The notes beneath the pieces were generated by a model, which saw only the letters and a program-made list of their open reading frames with translations, was not told where the DNA came from and made no database searches. This document shows, piece after piece, positions 43,972 to 52,654 of a stretch of 64,000 nt of DNA. The stretch covers positions 2,232,001 to 2,296,000 of the forward strand of contig NZ_CP099490.1 in assembly GCF_023923205.1 (NCBI RefSeq), given 5' to 3'. Source of the stretch: Ornithinimicrobium cryptoxanthini (GTDB lineage: Bacteria > Actinomycetota > Actinomycetes > Actinomycetales > Dermatophilaceae). The position numbers were made by a program, and so were the translations under genes. The number at the start of each line of letters is the position of its first letter. The stretch's first letter is position 1.

Positions 43972-45006
43972 TCACCTCAGGAAGTTGCGCACATCGTCCG
44001 CGAATCGCTGCGGGTGCTCCAGGTGCGGAGCGTGGCCACAGTCGTCATAGACCAGCTCGGTGAACTCACCGGCCGCCTCCAGGACGGCGCGCAGCTGGCT
44101 GACCATCGGCTGGGGCGGCACCATGTCCTCGCCCGGATAGCCGGGGATCGCGCCCAGCTTGCCCAGCTGCGCCAGGTCGAACATCGAGGTGTCGGAGACG
44201 ATCTGGTCGTCGGCGCCGCGGATCCACAGCACCGGCGGCGCCGGGTCCAGGTCGGCGAAGGCGCCCTGGTTGAGGTACTGCGGCGAGAGGGCGTTGTTGG
44301 TGCCGGTCGTCCCAGGGGCAAGTCCGGGCCAGTTCTGCGAGGTGGTGCTGTCGCCCGGGTAGATGTCGTCACCGACGCTCGTGGCCAGCATCCCGTCGAG
44401 GTAGCGCTGCTCGACCTCGGGATCGAAGGTGAACCCGGGCTTGACATAGAAGGCACGCAGCGTCGTCAGGGGGCTGGTCGGCTCCTCGCCCCGGTCGCCC
44501 GCGGCCAGCCGCTGGCAGAAGTCGGGGTTGGCCGTCCCGCCTCCGGTCCCGGCGAAGTCCTCTGCGGTGGGGGTGCCGTCCAGCCCGTGAGTGCCGCCGA
44601 AACCGTATGGCGAGCCGCCAGCCTCGAGGACCAGCCGCCTGACCCGGTCGGGGTGGTCGATCGCCAGCTGCAGCACGATGTTGCCCCCGGCTGACCAGCC
44701 GAGCAGGTCGACGGGCAGGGTGATCTTGAGGGCGTCGAGCAGCGCCACGACGTCGTCGGAGAAGTCCGCCATGCCTCGGGTCGCGTCGATGGTCCTGCGC
44801 TCGGACCCGCCGTAGCCGCGGTAGTCGGGGGCGATGATCCGGAAGCTGTCGGCCAGCTGCTCGATCAGCGCGTCGAAGAAGACCGACGAGCTGACGTTGC
44901 CGTGCACGAGCACGAGCACCGGGCTGTCTGGATCACCCGCCTCCCGCACGAAGGTGTTGAGACGGGAGGTCTGGACCAGCCGGGTCGTCACGTCAGGGGT
45001 CGTCAT
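43972..45006 (-). CDS. Alpha/beta-fold hydrolase
   Basis: This 344-residue protein has the hydrolase core: VLVHGNVSSSVFF oxyanion loop, nucleophile GWSAGGN (Ser near residue 106), Asp in IRGADDQIVSD, and His in YDDCGHAPHLE near residue 325. An inserted lid region of about 100 residues lies between strands 6 and 7. Substrate is unknown; epoxide-hydrolase- or lipase-type enzymes share this layout. CATGAT ends 6 bases before the ATG. It is divergent from the primase-polymerase gene. Confidence 0.9.
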   Translation of the reverse strand: MTTPDVTTRLVQTSRLNTFVREAGDPDSPVLVLVHGNVSSSVFFDALIEQLADSFRIIAPDYRGYGGSERRTIDATRGMADFSDDVVALLDALKITLPVDLLGWSAGGNIVLQLAIDHPDRVRRLVLEAGGSPYGFGGTHGLDGTPTAEDFAGTGGGTANPDFCQRLAAGDRGEEPTSPLTTLRAFYVKPGFTFDPEVEQRYLDGMLATSVGDDIYPGDSTTSQNWPGLAPGTTGTNNALSPQYLNQGAFADLDPAPPVLWIRGADDQIVSDTSMFDLAQLGKLGAIPGYPGEDMVPPQPMVSQLRAVLEAAGEFTELVYDDCGHAPHLEHPQRFADDVRNFLR

Positions 45007-45012
45007 GGGCCG

Positions 45013-45018
45013 ATCATG
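45013..45018 (-). promoter_or_regulatory. Leaderless -10 of the alpha/beta hydrolase gene
   Basis: On the minus strand CATGAT ends 6 bases before the ATG at 45006. The same CATGATCGG appears before the divergent gene. Confidence 0.35.
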
Positions 45019-45032
45019 ACAGACGGCAGTGA

Positions 45033-45038
45033 CATGAT
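45033..45038 (+). promoter_or_regulatory. Leaderless -10 of the primase-polymerase gene
   Basis: CATGAT ends 6 bases before the ATG at 45045. No ribosome-binding site is present. Confidence 0.35.
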
Positions 45039-45044
45039 CGGCAG

Positions 45045-46013
45045 ATGGCCGCGTCGTCGAAGTCCCCCGCGATCGAGCTCCAGGTGGGCGAGCGCTCCGT
45101 GCGCCTCTCCAACCCCGACCGGGTCTATTTCCCCGAGGGCGGACACACCAAGCTCGACCTGGCCAACTACTACCTGTCGGTGGGCGATGGCATCGTCAAC
45201 GCCCTGCGCGAGCGGCCCTGCATGCTGCACCGCTTCCCGGAGGGCATCGAGGGCGAGAAGGTGCACCAGAAGCGGCTTCCGCGCGGTGCCCCCGACTGGG
45301 TGGAGACCGCGCACGTTACCTTCCCGAGGTGGAACCGCACAGCCGACGAACTGTGCGTCACCGAGCTGGCCAGCGTGATCTGGGCGGTGCAGATGTCGAC
45401 CGTGGAGTTCCACCCGTGGAACAGCCGGCGCTCTGACGTCGAACGGCCCGACGAGTGGCGCATCGACCTGGACCCCGGGGAGGAGTGCGACTTCACCACG
45501 GTGCAGCGGGTGGCCGGTGTCGCCCAGGAGGTGCTCGACGAGATCGGGGCGACCGGCTGGCCGAAGACGACCGGCAGCAAGGGGCTGCATGTCTATGTCC
45601 GGATCGCGCCGGACCACGGGTTCGGCGACGTGCGCCGGGCGGCCCTCGCCTTCGCGCGAGAGGTGGAGCGCCGCACCCCGCAGGACGCGACGACGACGTG
45701 GTGGCGCAAGGACCGTGACCCCACCGCGGTGTTCGTCGACTTCAACCAGAACGCAAGGGACCACACGATCGCTGCGGCCTACTCCGTGCGGGGTCGGCCC
45801 GACGCCAGGGTCTCGGCGCCGCTGACCTGGGCCGAGGTGCCGGACGTCGACCCGGCGAACTTCACGATCGTGACGATGCCGGAGCGCTTTGCGGATCTCG
45901 GTGACCTGCACGCGGGCATCGACGATGCCGTCTTTGACATCGCTCCCCTGCTCGAGTGGGCCGAGCGGGACGAGGCGGCCGGCGCCGAACCGGCACCCGA
46001 GCCGGAGGACTGA
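45045..46013 (+). CDS. LigD-type polymerase domain protein (primase-polymerase), stand-alone
   Basis: This 322-residue archaeo-eukaryotic primase-fold protein matches the LigD polymerase domain. It has LSNPDRVYFPEGGHTKLDL, WRIDLDPGEECDF with the metal Asp pair near residue 141, WPKTTGSKGLHVYVRI, and a final TWAEVPDVDPANFTI. It adds nucleotides at DNA ends during non-homologous end joining or gap repair. No ligase or nuclease domain is attached, and neither Ku nor a ligase gene is nearby. A C-terminal tail rich in Ala/Glu/Pro is extra. Confidence 0.94.
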   Translation: MAASSKSPAIELQVGERSVRLSNPDRVYFPEGGHTKLDLANYYLSVGDGIVNALRERPCMLHRFPEGIEGEKVHQKRLPRGAPDWVETAHVTFPRWNRTADELCVTELASVIWAVQMSTVEFHPWNSRRSDVERPDEWRIDLDPGEECDFTTVQRVAGVAQEVLDEIGATGWPKTTGSKGLHVYVRIAPDHGFGDVRRAALAFAREVERRTPQDATTTWWRKDRDPTAVFVDFNQNARDHTIAAAYSVRGRPDARVSAPLTWAEVPDVDPANFTIVTMPERFADLGDLHAGIDDAVFDIAPLLEWAERDEAAGAEPAPEPED

Positions 46014-46055
46014 CCGGTGCCGGTCACGGTCAGGTCCCTGACCTGCGCCGGTCAG
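46010..46055. terminator. Nested hairpin between primase-polymerase and dgt genes
   Basis: ctgaccgg (46010-46017) pairs with ccggtcag (46048-46055), enclosing caggtc / gacctg (46031-46036 with 46040-46045). It contains the stop codon of the first gene and spans the convergent end of dgt. It may terminate both. Confidence 0.5.
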
Positions 46056-47299
46056 GGGCGGGTCGCCGCGTGCAGCAGCAGTGCGCGGGCGTCCGAGAGC
46101 GAGGCAACCTGGTCGATGACCGCGCGCAGCTCTGCCCCGTCGTCACCGGCGGCACGAGCCTCCACGCGAGCCAGCCGGTGGAGTGGGTCCATCTGTTCGG
46201 GGTGGTCCAGGAAGTGCTGCACCAGCTCACCGACCACCTCGCGCTGCCGGCCCATCAGGTCCTTGCGCTCGGCGGTCAGCATCACGAAGTGCGCGGCCGT
46301 CGCCTTGAGCACCGCCGTCTCTGCGCGCACGTGGTCCGGCACGACCAGGTCTGCGCCATAGCGGGTGAGGATGCCGCCCCCATGGAGGGCGCGGGTGCTC
46401 TGCTCGACGGTGCTGACGAAGCGGCCGATGAGACGACTGGTCATGTCCTTCAGCGCCGCCAGGTCCGCCCGGCTGCCGTCGTGCGACTGCGGCACCCACC
46501 CTGAGACGAGCAACCGCTGCAGGGCCGCGGACAGCTCGTCGGCCGACAAGTCCGCGGCATAGGACCGGCGGGCCACCTCGATCACCGCCTGCTGCTCCGG
46601 TGCCGAGCGCAGTGCCGCCGGATCCACCCGTCCGGAGGCGATGGCGTCCTCCACGTCGTGCACGCAGTAGGCGACGTCGTCGGACCAGTCCATCACCTGG
46701 GCCTCCAGGCACCGGCGTCCCACCTCGTCGGGTGCCCCGGACCGCAGCCAGGTGAAGACCTCCACATCGTCGGGATAGGCCCCGAACTTCGGTGTCGGCT
46801 CAGGGCCCGCTCCCCGGGTCCAGGGATATTTCGTGGCCGCGTCGAGACTGGCCCTGGTCAGGTTCAGCCCGGCCGAGCGGCCGTCGGCGTGCGAGCGCTT
46901 GGCCTCCAGCCGGGTGAGCACGCGCAGCGTCTGCGCATTGCCCTCGAAGCCGCCGATCTCGGCGGCCAGCTCATCGAGCGCCGCCTCCCCGTTGTGCCCA
47001 AACGGCGGGTGGCCGATGTCGTGGGCGAGGCAGGCCGTGTCGACGACGTCGGCCGAACAGCCCAGTGCCGCCCCGAACTCGCGACCGATCTGGGCGACCT
47101 CCAGCGAGTGCGTCAGCCGGTTGCGCACGAAGTCGTCGGAGTCCGGGGCGACCACCTGGGTGGTCGCCGAGAGGCGCCGCAGACCTGCCGAGTGGATGAT
47201 CCGCCCACGGTCGCGGGCAAAGTCGTCGCGGTCCAGCCGCTTCAGGGCCGGGTCCTCAGCAACCCAGCGCTCACGATCGTGCGCCGAGTAGCCGGTCAC
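46052..47299 (-). CDS. dgt: Deoxyguanosinetriphosphate triphosphohydrolase-like protein
   Basis: This 415-residue HD-domain enzyme removes triphosphate from dNTPs. The HD ligands are in NRLTHSLEVAQIGRE, ACLAHDIGHPPFGHNGE, and MDWSDDVAYCVHDVED near residue 210. It belongs to the shorter type-2 subfamily, which often needs Mg and another dNTP. The GTG at 47299 has GGAGGAG 9 bases upstream; an earlier GTG at 47317 lacks spacing. The dgt and dnaG neighbourhood resembles mycobacteria, but here other genes lie between. Confidence 0.94.
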   Translation of the reverse strand: MTGYSAHDRERWVAEDPALKRLDRDDFARDRGRIIHSAGLRRLSATTQVVAPDSDDFVRNRLTHSLEVAQIGREFGAALGCSADVVDTACLAHDIGHPPFGHNGEAALDELAAEIGGFEGNAQTLRVLTRLEAKRSHADGRSAGLNLTRASLDAATKYPWTRGAGPEPTPKFGAYPDDVEVFTWLRSGAPDEVGRRCLEAQVMDWSDDVAYCVHDVEDAIASGRVDPAALRSAPEQQAVIEVARRSYAADLSADELSAALQRLLVSGWVPQSHDGSRADLAALKDMTSRLIGRFVSTVEQSTRALHGGGILTRYGADLVVPDHVRAETAVLKATAAHFVMLTAERKDLMGRQREVVGELVQHFLDHPEQMDPLHRLARVEARAAGDDGAELRAVIDQVASLSDARALLLHAATRP

Positions 47300-47326
47300 C
47301 CCCTCATCTCCTCCCACGGCCCGGTC

Positions 47327-48190
47327 TCACGCCCCGGTGGCCACCGGTCGGTCGGGGTCGGTGATCCAGTCGCTCCACGAGCCCATGTAGACAGCCGGGT
47401 CATAGACCCCGATCTCGGCCACCTCCATCGCCAGCGCCATGTGGCACGCCTGGACGCCAGACCCGCAATAGACTGCCGTGCGCTTGTCCGGTCGGACCCC
47501 GAGCGCGGTGAACCGCGTCTCCAGGTCGTCCGGGGGCAGGAACCGCCCGGAGGCATCGACGTTCTTGACGGCCGGGATGCTCAGAGCCCCGGGGATGTGC
47601 CCGGCGACGGGGTCGATCACCTCGTTCTCCCCCCGGAAGCGGTCTGCCGGGCGGGCGTCGATGACCTGGTGGCGGTCCAGGTAGTGCTCGATGCCGTCGG
47701 CGTCCACCAGCCGGCGGCCACCAGGGGTGAGCACGATGTCGCCGGGCTCGGTCTCGGGGCTCTCGGTCTCGGTCGGCAGGCCGGCGGACACCCAGGCCTG
47801 GTAGCCGCCGTTGAGGACGCGCACGTCGTCCTTGCCGTAATACTCCAACAACCACCAGGCGCGCGCTGCCGCAACAGAGTTCGCCCCGTCATAGACCACG
47901 ACCGGACGCACGTCGGTCACCCCGACCGACCGGAAGGCGGCCTGGGCGTCGGCCAGGCGAGGCATCGGGTGGCGGCCACCGCTACCGTCGGCGGCCGGCT
48001 CGGCGGACAGGCCCGTCTCCAGGTCCAGGAAGGCTGCGCCGGGGATGTGCCCGGCGAGGTATTCGGCGTGGTTGGCCTCCCGGCCGACTCCCAGCGCCCA
48101 CCGGACGTCGAGGACCACGGGGCGGGCCTCGGGGTCGTCGGCAGCCAGCAGCTCCGAGAGCTCATCCGGCTCGATCAGCAGGTCAGACAC
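47327..48190 (-). CDS. Thiosulfate/3-mercaptopyruvate sulfurtransferase
   Basis: This 287-residue protein has two rhodanese domains. The N-terminal one is inactive: the catalytic Cys position reads VYDGANSVAAAR. The C-terminal one carries VYCGSGVQACHM (Cys near residue 240), with the CGSG loop seen in mercaptopyruvate sulfurtransferases. It moves sulfane sulfur in cysteine metabolism. A CGGAGC lies before the GTG start at 48190. Spacing to dgt is 27 bases, so the pair may be co-transcribed. Confidence 0.93.
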   Translation of the reverse strand: MSDLLIEPDELSELLAADDPEARPVVLDVRWALGVGREANHAEYLAGHIPGAAFLDLETGLSAEPAADGSGGRHPMPRLADAQAAFRSVGVTDVRPVVVYDGANSVAAARAWWLLEYYGKDDVRVLNGGYQAWVSAGLPTETESPETEPGDIVLTPGGRRLVDADGIEHYLDRHQVIDARPADRFRGENEVIDPVAGHIPGALSIPAVKNVDASGRFLPPDDLETRFTALGVRPDKRTAVYCGSGVQACHMALAMEVAEIGVYDPAVYMGSWSDWITDPDRPVATGA

Positions 48191-48217
48191 GGTGCTCCGT
48201 CCTCAGGGGATAGACCA

Positions 48218-48238
48218 CCTGCCGGAGGACCCGGCAGG
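48218..48238 (-). terminator. Hairpin between DUF2277 and sulfurtransferase genes
   Basis: cctgccgg (48218-48225) pairs with ccggcagg (48231-48238) around a 5-nt loop, downstream of the DUF2277 stop. A second short stem gggcc / ggccc lies at 48255-48268. Confidence 0.5.
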
Positions 48239-48270
48239 CAGGGCACACACTACTGGGCCGGTCGGCCCGT

Positions 48271-48540
48271 TCAACTGGCGAAGCGTGCGGCGGAGCGGGC
48301 CTTGGCCTTGGCCGCCTCGGTCTCGCGGTCCTTCGGCGGGGCGGTGGTGACCAGGGCGTCCAGCAGCTCCTGGCTGGCGGCGGCGATCTTCTCCACAGCC
48401 GTGTCGTAGGCGGCCTGGTTGGCGGCCGAGGGCTTGGTGGCACCACCGATCTTGCGGACGTACTGCAGCGCGGCTGCGCTGACCTCGTCGGTGGTCGCCG
48501 GCGGGGCGAAGTTGTTCAGTGGGCGAATGTTCCGACACAT
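48271..48540 (-). CDS. DUF2277 family protein
   Basis: This 89-residue small helical protein begins MCRNIRPLNNFAPPAT and has AALQYVRKIGGATKPSAAN, the DUF2277 signature. It is soluble and of unknown function. The ATG at 48540 has GGAG six bases upstream. It is divergent from the neighbouring putative metal-binding protein gene. Confidence 0.93.
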   Translation of the reverse strand: MCRNIRPLNNFAPPATTDEVSAAALQYVRKIGGATKPSAANQAAYDTAVEKIAAASQELLDALVTTAPPKDRETEAAKAKARSAARFAS

Positions 48541-48617
48541 AACTCCACGATCCCACGCGACACCGGCAGTCGCACCCTCCGGCTGAGAGTTCCGCCACCG
48601 GCGTCGGTGCAGGCGGC

Positions 48618-48623
48618 TACCGT
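48618..48623 (+). promoter_or_regulatory. Leaderless -10 of the 48631-49233 gene
   Basis: TACCGT ends 7 bases before the ATG at 48631. Confidence 0.45.
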
Positions 48624-48630
48624 TGGCCCC

Positions 48631-49233
48631 ATGACCGTCAGACCACCGGAGACGAGCCCTCTGGCCCCCACGCCGGCAGAGCTCCTGCCCACCCGGGTGA
48701 AGGTGCGTCACCGGGTCAACTGGCTCAACCTCTCGACGTTGCTCGGCCTGGGGGTGGCCAAGGCCGGTGGTGCGGAGGTGCGGCGCGGCCCGATGAAGCT
48801 CTATCTCGCCGAGCACTACCGCTGGAAGTTCCCGACCGGCGGCGCCTTCACCGTCGGTGACGTGGTCCTCACCCGCCACGACATCGACGAGCTCGTCGCC
48901 CGACGGCCGCACCTGCTCGAGCACGAGGAGGCCCACAGCCGGCAGTGGATGGCCTGCCTGGGCCTGCCCTTCCTGCCGCTGTATGTCGCATCGATGGGTT
49001 GGTCGTGGCTGCGCACCGGCGACCGGGCGTCGCGGTCGTACTTCGAGCGCAGCGCCGACCTCGCCAAGGGCGGCTATCGCGACGTCCCGCCCCGCCCGCT
49101 GACGCCCGTCATCGCGGCGGGAGCCCGCCGGGCCATGGCTGCGGTGCTGGGCCGGCGCACCGCAGAGACCGGCACCGACATCGGCACGGGGTCGCAGGGG
49201 CAGTCCGGGTCGCAGGGACAGTCCGAGCGCTGA
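48631..49233 (+). CDS. Uncharacterised protein with a HEEAH motif
   Basis: This 200-residue protein has the motif LEHEEAHSRQW near residue 97, which looks like a degenerate HExxH metal site. A hydrophobic segment FLPLYVASMGWSWLRTG follows, then a Ser/Gln/Gly-rich tail with two GSQGQS units. The conserved-looking GGAFTVGDVVLTRHDIDEL precedes it. No family is recognised. It could be a membrane-associated peptidase remnant or a basic secreted-protein relative; I cannot choose. Confidence 0.75.
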   Translation: MTVRPPETSPLAPTPAELLPTRVKVRHRVNWLNLSTLLGLGVAKAGGAEVRRGPMKLYLAEHYRWKFPTGGAFTVGDVVLTRHDIDELVARRPHLLEHEEAHSRQWMACLGLPFLPLYVASMGWSWLRTGDRASRSYFERSADLAKGGYRDVPPRPLTPVIAAGARRAMAAVLGRRTAETGTDIGTGSQGQSGSQGQSER

Positions 49234-49234
49234 C

Positions 49235-51856
49235 CTACTCCCCGATCGTGGTCGGGCACCCTGGCCGACCGACCCGGTCGGTGCCGCCACCGGGCACCAC
49301 CGCGTCTGCGCGCGCCCGGCCCAGGTTCCACTCCAGCGGGTCGTCCTGCGGCGCGGGCTCCGGCGCGCCGACGACGCACCGTGCGAGCTCCTCCGGCAGC
49401 CCGTCGACGATCACCGGTGTGGCATCGGGCCCCAGTGAGGCGAGATAGGACAGGTCCACCCGGCCCGTCTCGGCATACCGATCGATGTTGCGCTGGGCGA
49501 CCCAGGCCTCCGGGTTCATCAGGCCGATGACCAGCAGGAAGACCGCCGCGGAGAGCAGCGTCGCCCGCGGCAGCCAGCTCCCGCGCAGGCGCACCCCCGC
49601 GATCAGCACCAGGACCACGACCAGGCCAAGCCACAGCTCGAACGCGTCCACGAGCACCCGCAGGACGGTGTAGCCGTAGGCCTCCTGATAGAGCGACATC
49701 CGATAGAGCGCCGAGGCGACGACCACCAGCGTCAGGGCGCACAGCACGCCGAGCAGGACGCGCAGCACCTGCCGCTCGCGGGCCGTCGCCCGGGGTGCCT
49801 TGCGCACGGCGACCGCGATGGTCACGAGGGTGAGCAGGGTCGCGACGACGAGCTGCCCGAAGCCCTGGTGGACATACTCGGCATACGTCAGTCCCGTGGC
49901 CTGCTGCAGATAGTCGTGACCGCCCCACATGGCGGTGGCCTGGGCGACCAGGAAGGCCGCGAAGACCGCGATGACGACTCCGACCGGCACCTGCCACTCC
50001 CACGCGCGGGTGACCGGTCGGGGATCGCCCGGCCCGACCGTCTCGACGGCCGGCGGGCTTAGTGCGAGATAGCAGGCTGCCAGCACGATGCCACCGATCA
50101 TGAACCAGGTGAACGCCCGCAGGACCAGGGTGTCGGCGATCCGGACATCGGGCAGTATGCCGGACACCCAGCTGCCGAAGAGCGCGTCACCGGAGGCGAA
50201 GAGACCGACGAAGACGACGAGCAGGATCAGCGAGATCGCGGCCGTCCGAACGACGGGCCACAGGACGTGGTGGCGGCTCGTGGCCGTCAGGGTGCGGCCC
50301 AGCAGCGGCAGGCCGCGCAACCCGCTCAACACCCAGGACGCACCACCGGCGATCATCGCCAGCGGGCGCCGGGCGTCGGTCAGCGCCGTGGTGACCAGGG
50401 CTGCGGAGACCAGCAGCCCCAGCACCGCCAGCCACTCGGCTGCGCGCAGGAAGACCAGGGCACCCAGCCCCACGCACAACGTGGCCGATGCCAGGGCCCA
50501 GAGCCGACCTCGGTGGACGGACAGCCGCAGCACCAGCGCGCCGGCGGCCAGGAGCACCAGGAACGTGCCGATGCCGAAGTTGCGTTCGGGCAGGATGATC
50601 GCGCCGAGCAACCCGACCGCGACGGATCCCAGCAGCGCGCCGGGCGCGGTGCGCAGGCTGTCGCGCTCCGGCCAGAAGTGGCCGAACATCGAGGCGATGA
50701 CGGATCCGTTGGGCGCGTCTGTGGGCGTGGCGGACGACGGAGCGGCCTGGACGGCGACGGCGGTGACCCCGCTGGCAGGAGCCGCACCCTGCTCTGGCGT
50801 CATGGTCATGATGGTCCTCTCGGGTGATGGTGCAGACGGTGTCTGGTCAGGGTGGAGGGGCAGCTCGGCCCGGATCCGGGCGCCGGACCCTCCGTCGGGG
50901 GGCAGGGCGCCAATGGTCCCGCCGTGCAGCTCGCAGACCCAGCGGGCGATCGCCAAGCCGAGGCCACTGCCGCCACCAGTCGGATCGGCCGTGCCGAAGC
51001 GGGCAAAGATGGCTTCCGACCGCTCCGCCGGGATGCCCGGCCCCCGGTCGGCGACCTCGAGGGCCCACCGGTCGCCTCCCAGGTCCTGTGCGCTGACGCG
51101 GACGACGCCATCGGTCGGGCTGTGCCGCGACGCGTTGTCGAGCAGGTTGGCGACGACCTGGTGCAGGCGCGCGGCGTCGGCCTCCACGTGCAGGTCGGGA
51201 GGTTGCACCGACACCTCGTAGCGCACCGGCCGACCCCCGATCGCTGACTCGCGGACAGCAGCGTCAAGCAGCTCTGCGACCGCGACCTCGGCCAGGTCGA
51301 GGCGCACCGCGCCGCCGTCGAGACGGCTCGCGTCGAGCAGGTCCTCGACCAGGTTGCTCAACCGCTCGGACTGGGACAGCGCCGCCCCCAGCGCCGCGTC
51401 GTCCGGCTGCACCACGCCGTCGACGAGGTTCTCCAGCAGCGCCCGCTGACCCGCGAGCGGGGTGCGCAGCTCGTGCGAGACCGTGGCCACCAGCTCGCGG
51501 CGCTGCTGGTCAGCCGTCGCCAGGTCCCCGACCATCGAGTTGAACGCCCGCCCCAGCTGACCCACCTCGTCGGCCGATGTCGCGGTGACGCGGGAGGAGT
51601 AGTCGCCGCCCGCCATACGGCCGGCTGCGGTGGTCATCTCGCGCAGCGGGGCGGTCATCCCCCGGGCCAGCCACTGGGTGACTCCGAGGGCTGCGGCCAG
51701 GGTGACCGGCAGGGTGAGCCAGGCCGGCACACCAGCGCGGTTGCCCACCTGCAGGACGACAGCGGCCACCAGGATGCTCAGGGCGACCAGCAGCCCGATC
51801 TTGATCTTGATCGAGCCGACCGGGTCGAGCGGCCGCTCAGGGTCCAGGTCAGCCAC
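49235..51856 (-). CDS. Sensor histidine kinase fused to a DUF4173/DUF4153 membrane domain
   Basis: This single 873-residue frame joins two proteins that are normally separate. Residues 1-345 are a HisKA kinase: two membrane segments (about 17-38 and 44-63), a HAMP region (64-115), the phospho-acceptor VSHELRTPLAG with His128, N-box NLLDNASRHS, DRGPGIPAE and GGGSGLGLAI. From about 350 to 873 it is DUF4173, with about ten membrane helices ending in LYRMSLYQEAYGYTVLRVLV and LMNPEAWVAQRNIDRY. GAGAGGA precedes in-frame ATGs at 50809 and 50803, so a separate membrane protein may also be made. The GTG start is 3 bases after the regulator gene. Confidence 0.9.
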   Translation of the reverse strand: MADLDPERPLDPVGSIKIKIGLLVALSILVAAVVLQVGNRAGVPAWLTLPVTLAAALGVTQWLARGMTAPLREMTTAAGRMAGGDYSSRVTATSADEVGQLGRAFNSMVGDLATADQQRRELVATVSHELRTPLAGQRALLENLVDGVVQPDDAALGAALSQSERLSNLVEDLLDASRLDGGAVRLDLAEVAVAELLDAAVRESAIGGRPVRYEVSVQPPDLHVEADAARLHQVVANLLDNASRHSPTDGVVRVSAQDLGGDRWALEVADRGPGIPAERSEAIFARFGTADPTGGGSGLGLAIARWVCELHGGTIGALPPDGGSGARIRAELPLHPDQTPSAPSPERTIMTMTPEQGAAPASGVTAVAVQAAPSSATPTDAPNGSVIASMFGHFWPERDSLRTAPGALLGSVAVGLLGAIILPERNFGIGTFLVLLAAGALVLRLSVHRGRLWALASATLCVGLGALVFLRAAEWLAVLGLLVSAALVTTALTDARRPLAMIAGGASWVLSGLRGLPLLGRTLTATSRHHVLWPVVRTAAISLILLVVFVGLFASGDALFGSWVSGILPDVRIADTLVLRAFTWFMIGGIVLAACYLALSPPAVETVGPGDPRPVTRAWEWQVPVGVVIAVFAAFLVAQATAMWGGHDYLQQATGLTYAEYVHQGFGQLVVATLLTLVTIAVAVRKAPRATARERQVLRVLLGVLCALTLVVVASALYRMSLYQEAYGYTVLRVLVDAFELWLGLVVVLVLIAGVRLRGSWLPRATLLSAAVFLLVIGLMNPEAWVAQRNIDRYAETGRVDLSYLASLGPDATPVIVDGLPEELARCVVGAPEPAPQDDPLEWNLGRARADAVVPGGGTDRVGRPGCPTTIGE
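50801..50825 (-). promoter_or_regulatory. Internal ribosome-binding site and start in the kinase-DUF4173 frame
   Basis: On the minus strand GAGAGGACC is followed by ATC-ATG-ACC-ATG-ACG. The ATGs at 50809 and 50803 are in frame and mark the junction where the kinase ends and the DUF4173 part begins. It looks like a former intergenic start kept after the kinase stop codon was lost. Confidence 0.55.
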
Positions 51857-51859
51857 GGC

Positions 51860-52555
51860 TCAGACCTCCAGCGCGTAGCCGACGCCGTGCACGGTCCGCA
51901 CCCGGGCGGCACCGATCTTGGCGCGCAGCGACTTGATGTGACTGTCCAGGGTCCGGGTGCCACGGGCATCGGCCCACCCCCACACGCCGGCCATGAGGTC
52001 CTCGCGTGAGTGCACCGCGCCCGGGTCGGCAGCCAGGGCCGCCAGCAGGTCGAACTCCAGCGGCGTCAGGTGGACCTCGTCGGCGCCGACCCGCACGCGA
52101 CGCGCACCCCGGTCGAGGTGCAGATCGCCGAGGGTCACCAGAGCCTCGGGAGTGTTGGCCAGCTCGGCCGCACGCTCGACCCGGCGCAGCAGTGCCCGCA
52201 CCCGGGCCACGACCTCGCGCATGCGGAACGGCTTGGTGACGTAGTCGTCGGCGCCCACGCCCAGACCGACCAGGATGTCGGTCTCGTCGACCCGCGCCGT
52301 CAGCATCAGGACGGGCACAGGACGCTCGGCCTGGATCCGTCGACACACCTCGAGGCCGTCATAACCGGGGAGCATCACGTCCAGGAGCACCACGTCCGGA
52401 CGGTGCTCCTGGAAGGCCGCGACGGCACCGGGTCCGTCGAAGGCGCGCACCACGGCAAAGCCCTCGGCGACCAACCGGTCGCTCAGCGCCTGGTTGATGG
52501 TCGGGTCGTCCTCGACGACGAGCAGTGTGTGCGCTCCAGCGGTGGCCTCGGTCAT
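51860..52555 (-). CDS. OmpR/PhoB-family response regulator
   Basis: This 231-residue regulator has a receiver domain with VVEDDP, phospho-acceptor Asp in VVLLDVMLPGYDG (near residue 55), and the KPF triad Lys. The winged helix DNA-binding domain carries VHLTPLEFDLLAALA and DSHIKSLRAKIGAARVRTVHGVGY. It pairs with the fused kinase 3 bases downstream. Its own promoter TAGGCT ends 7 bases before the ATG, and a GGAG also lies before it. Confidence 0.95.
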   Translation of the reverse strand: MTEATAGAHTLLVVEDDPTINQALSDRLVAEGFAVVRAFDGPGAVAAFQEHRPDVVLLDVMLPGYDGLEVCRRIQAERPVPVLMLTARVDETDILVGLGVGADDYVTKPFRMREVVARVRALLRRVERAAELANTPEALVTLGDLHLDRGARRVRVGADEVHLTPLEFDLLAALAADPGAVHSREDLMAGVWGWADARGTRTLDSHIKSLRAKIGAARVRTVHGVGYALEV

Positions 52556-52562
52556 GACTCCG

Positions 52563-52568
52563 AGCCTA
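52563..52568 (-). promoter_or_regulatory. -10 of the response regulator gene
   Basis: On the minus strand TAGGCT ends 7 bases before the ATG at 52555. Confidence 0.4.
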
Positions 52569-52654
52569 GGAGGGCGGTGCTGGTGTTCGGGCGTGCGACG
52601 TGTGCAGATCCTGTGAAGATCGCCCCCGGTTGCCGGACTGGTGGCCGGCGAGCG

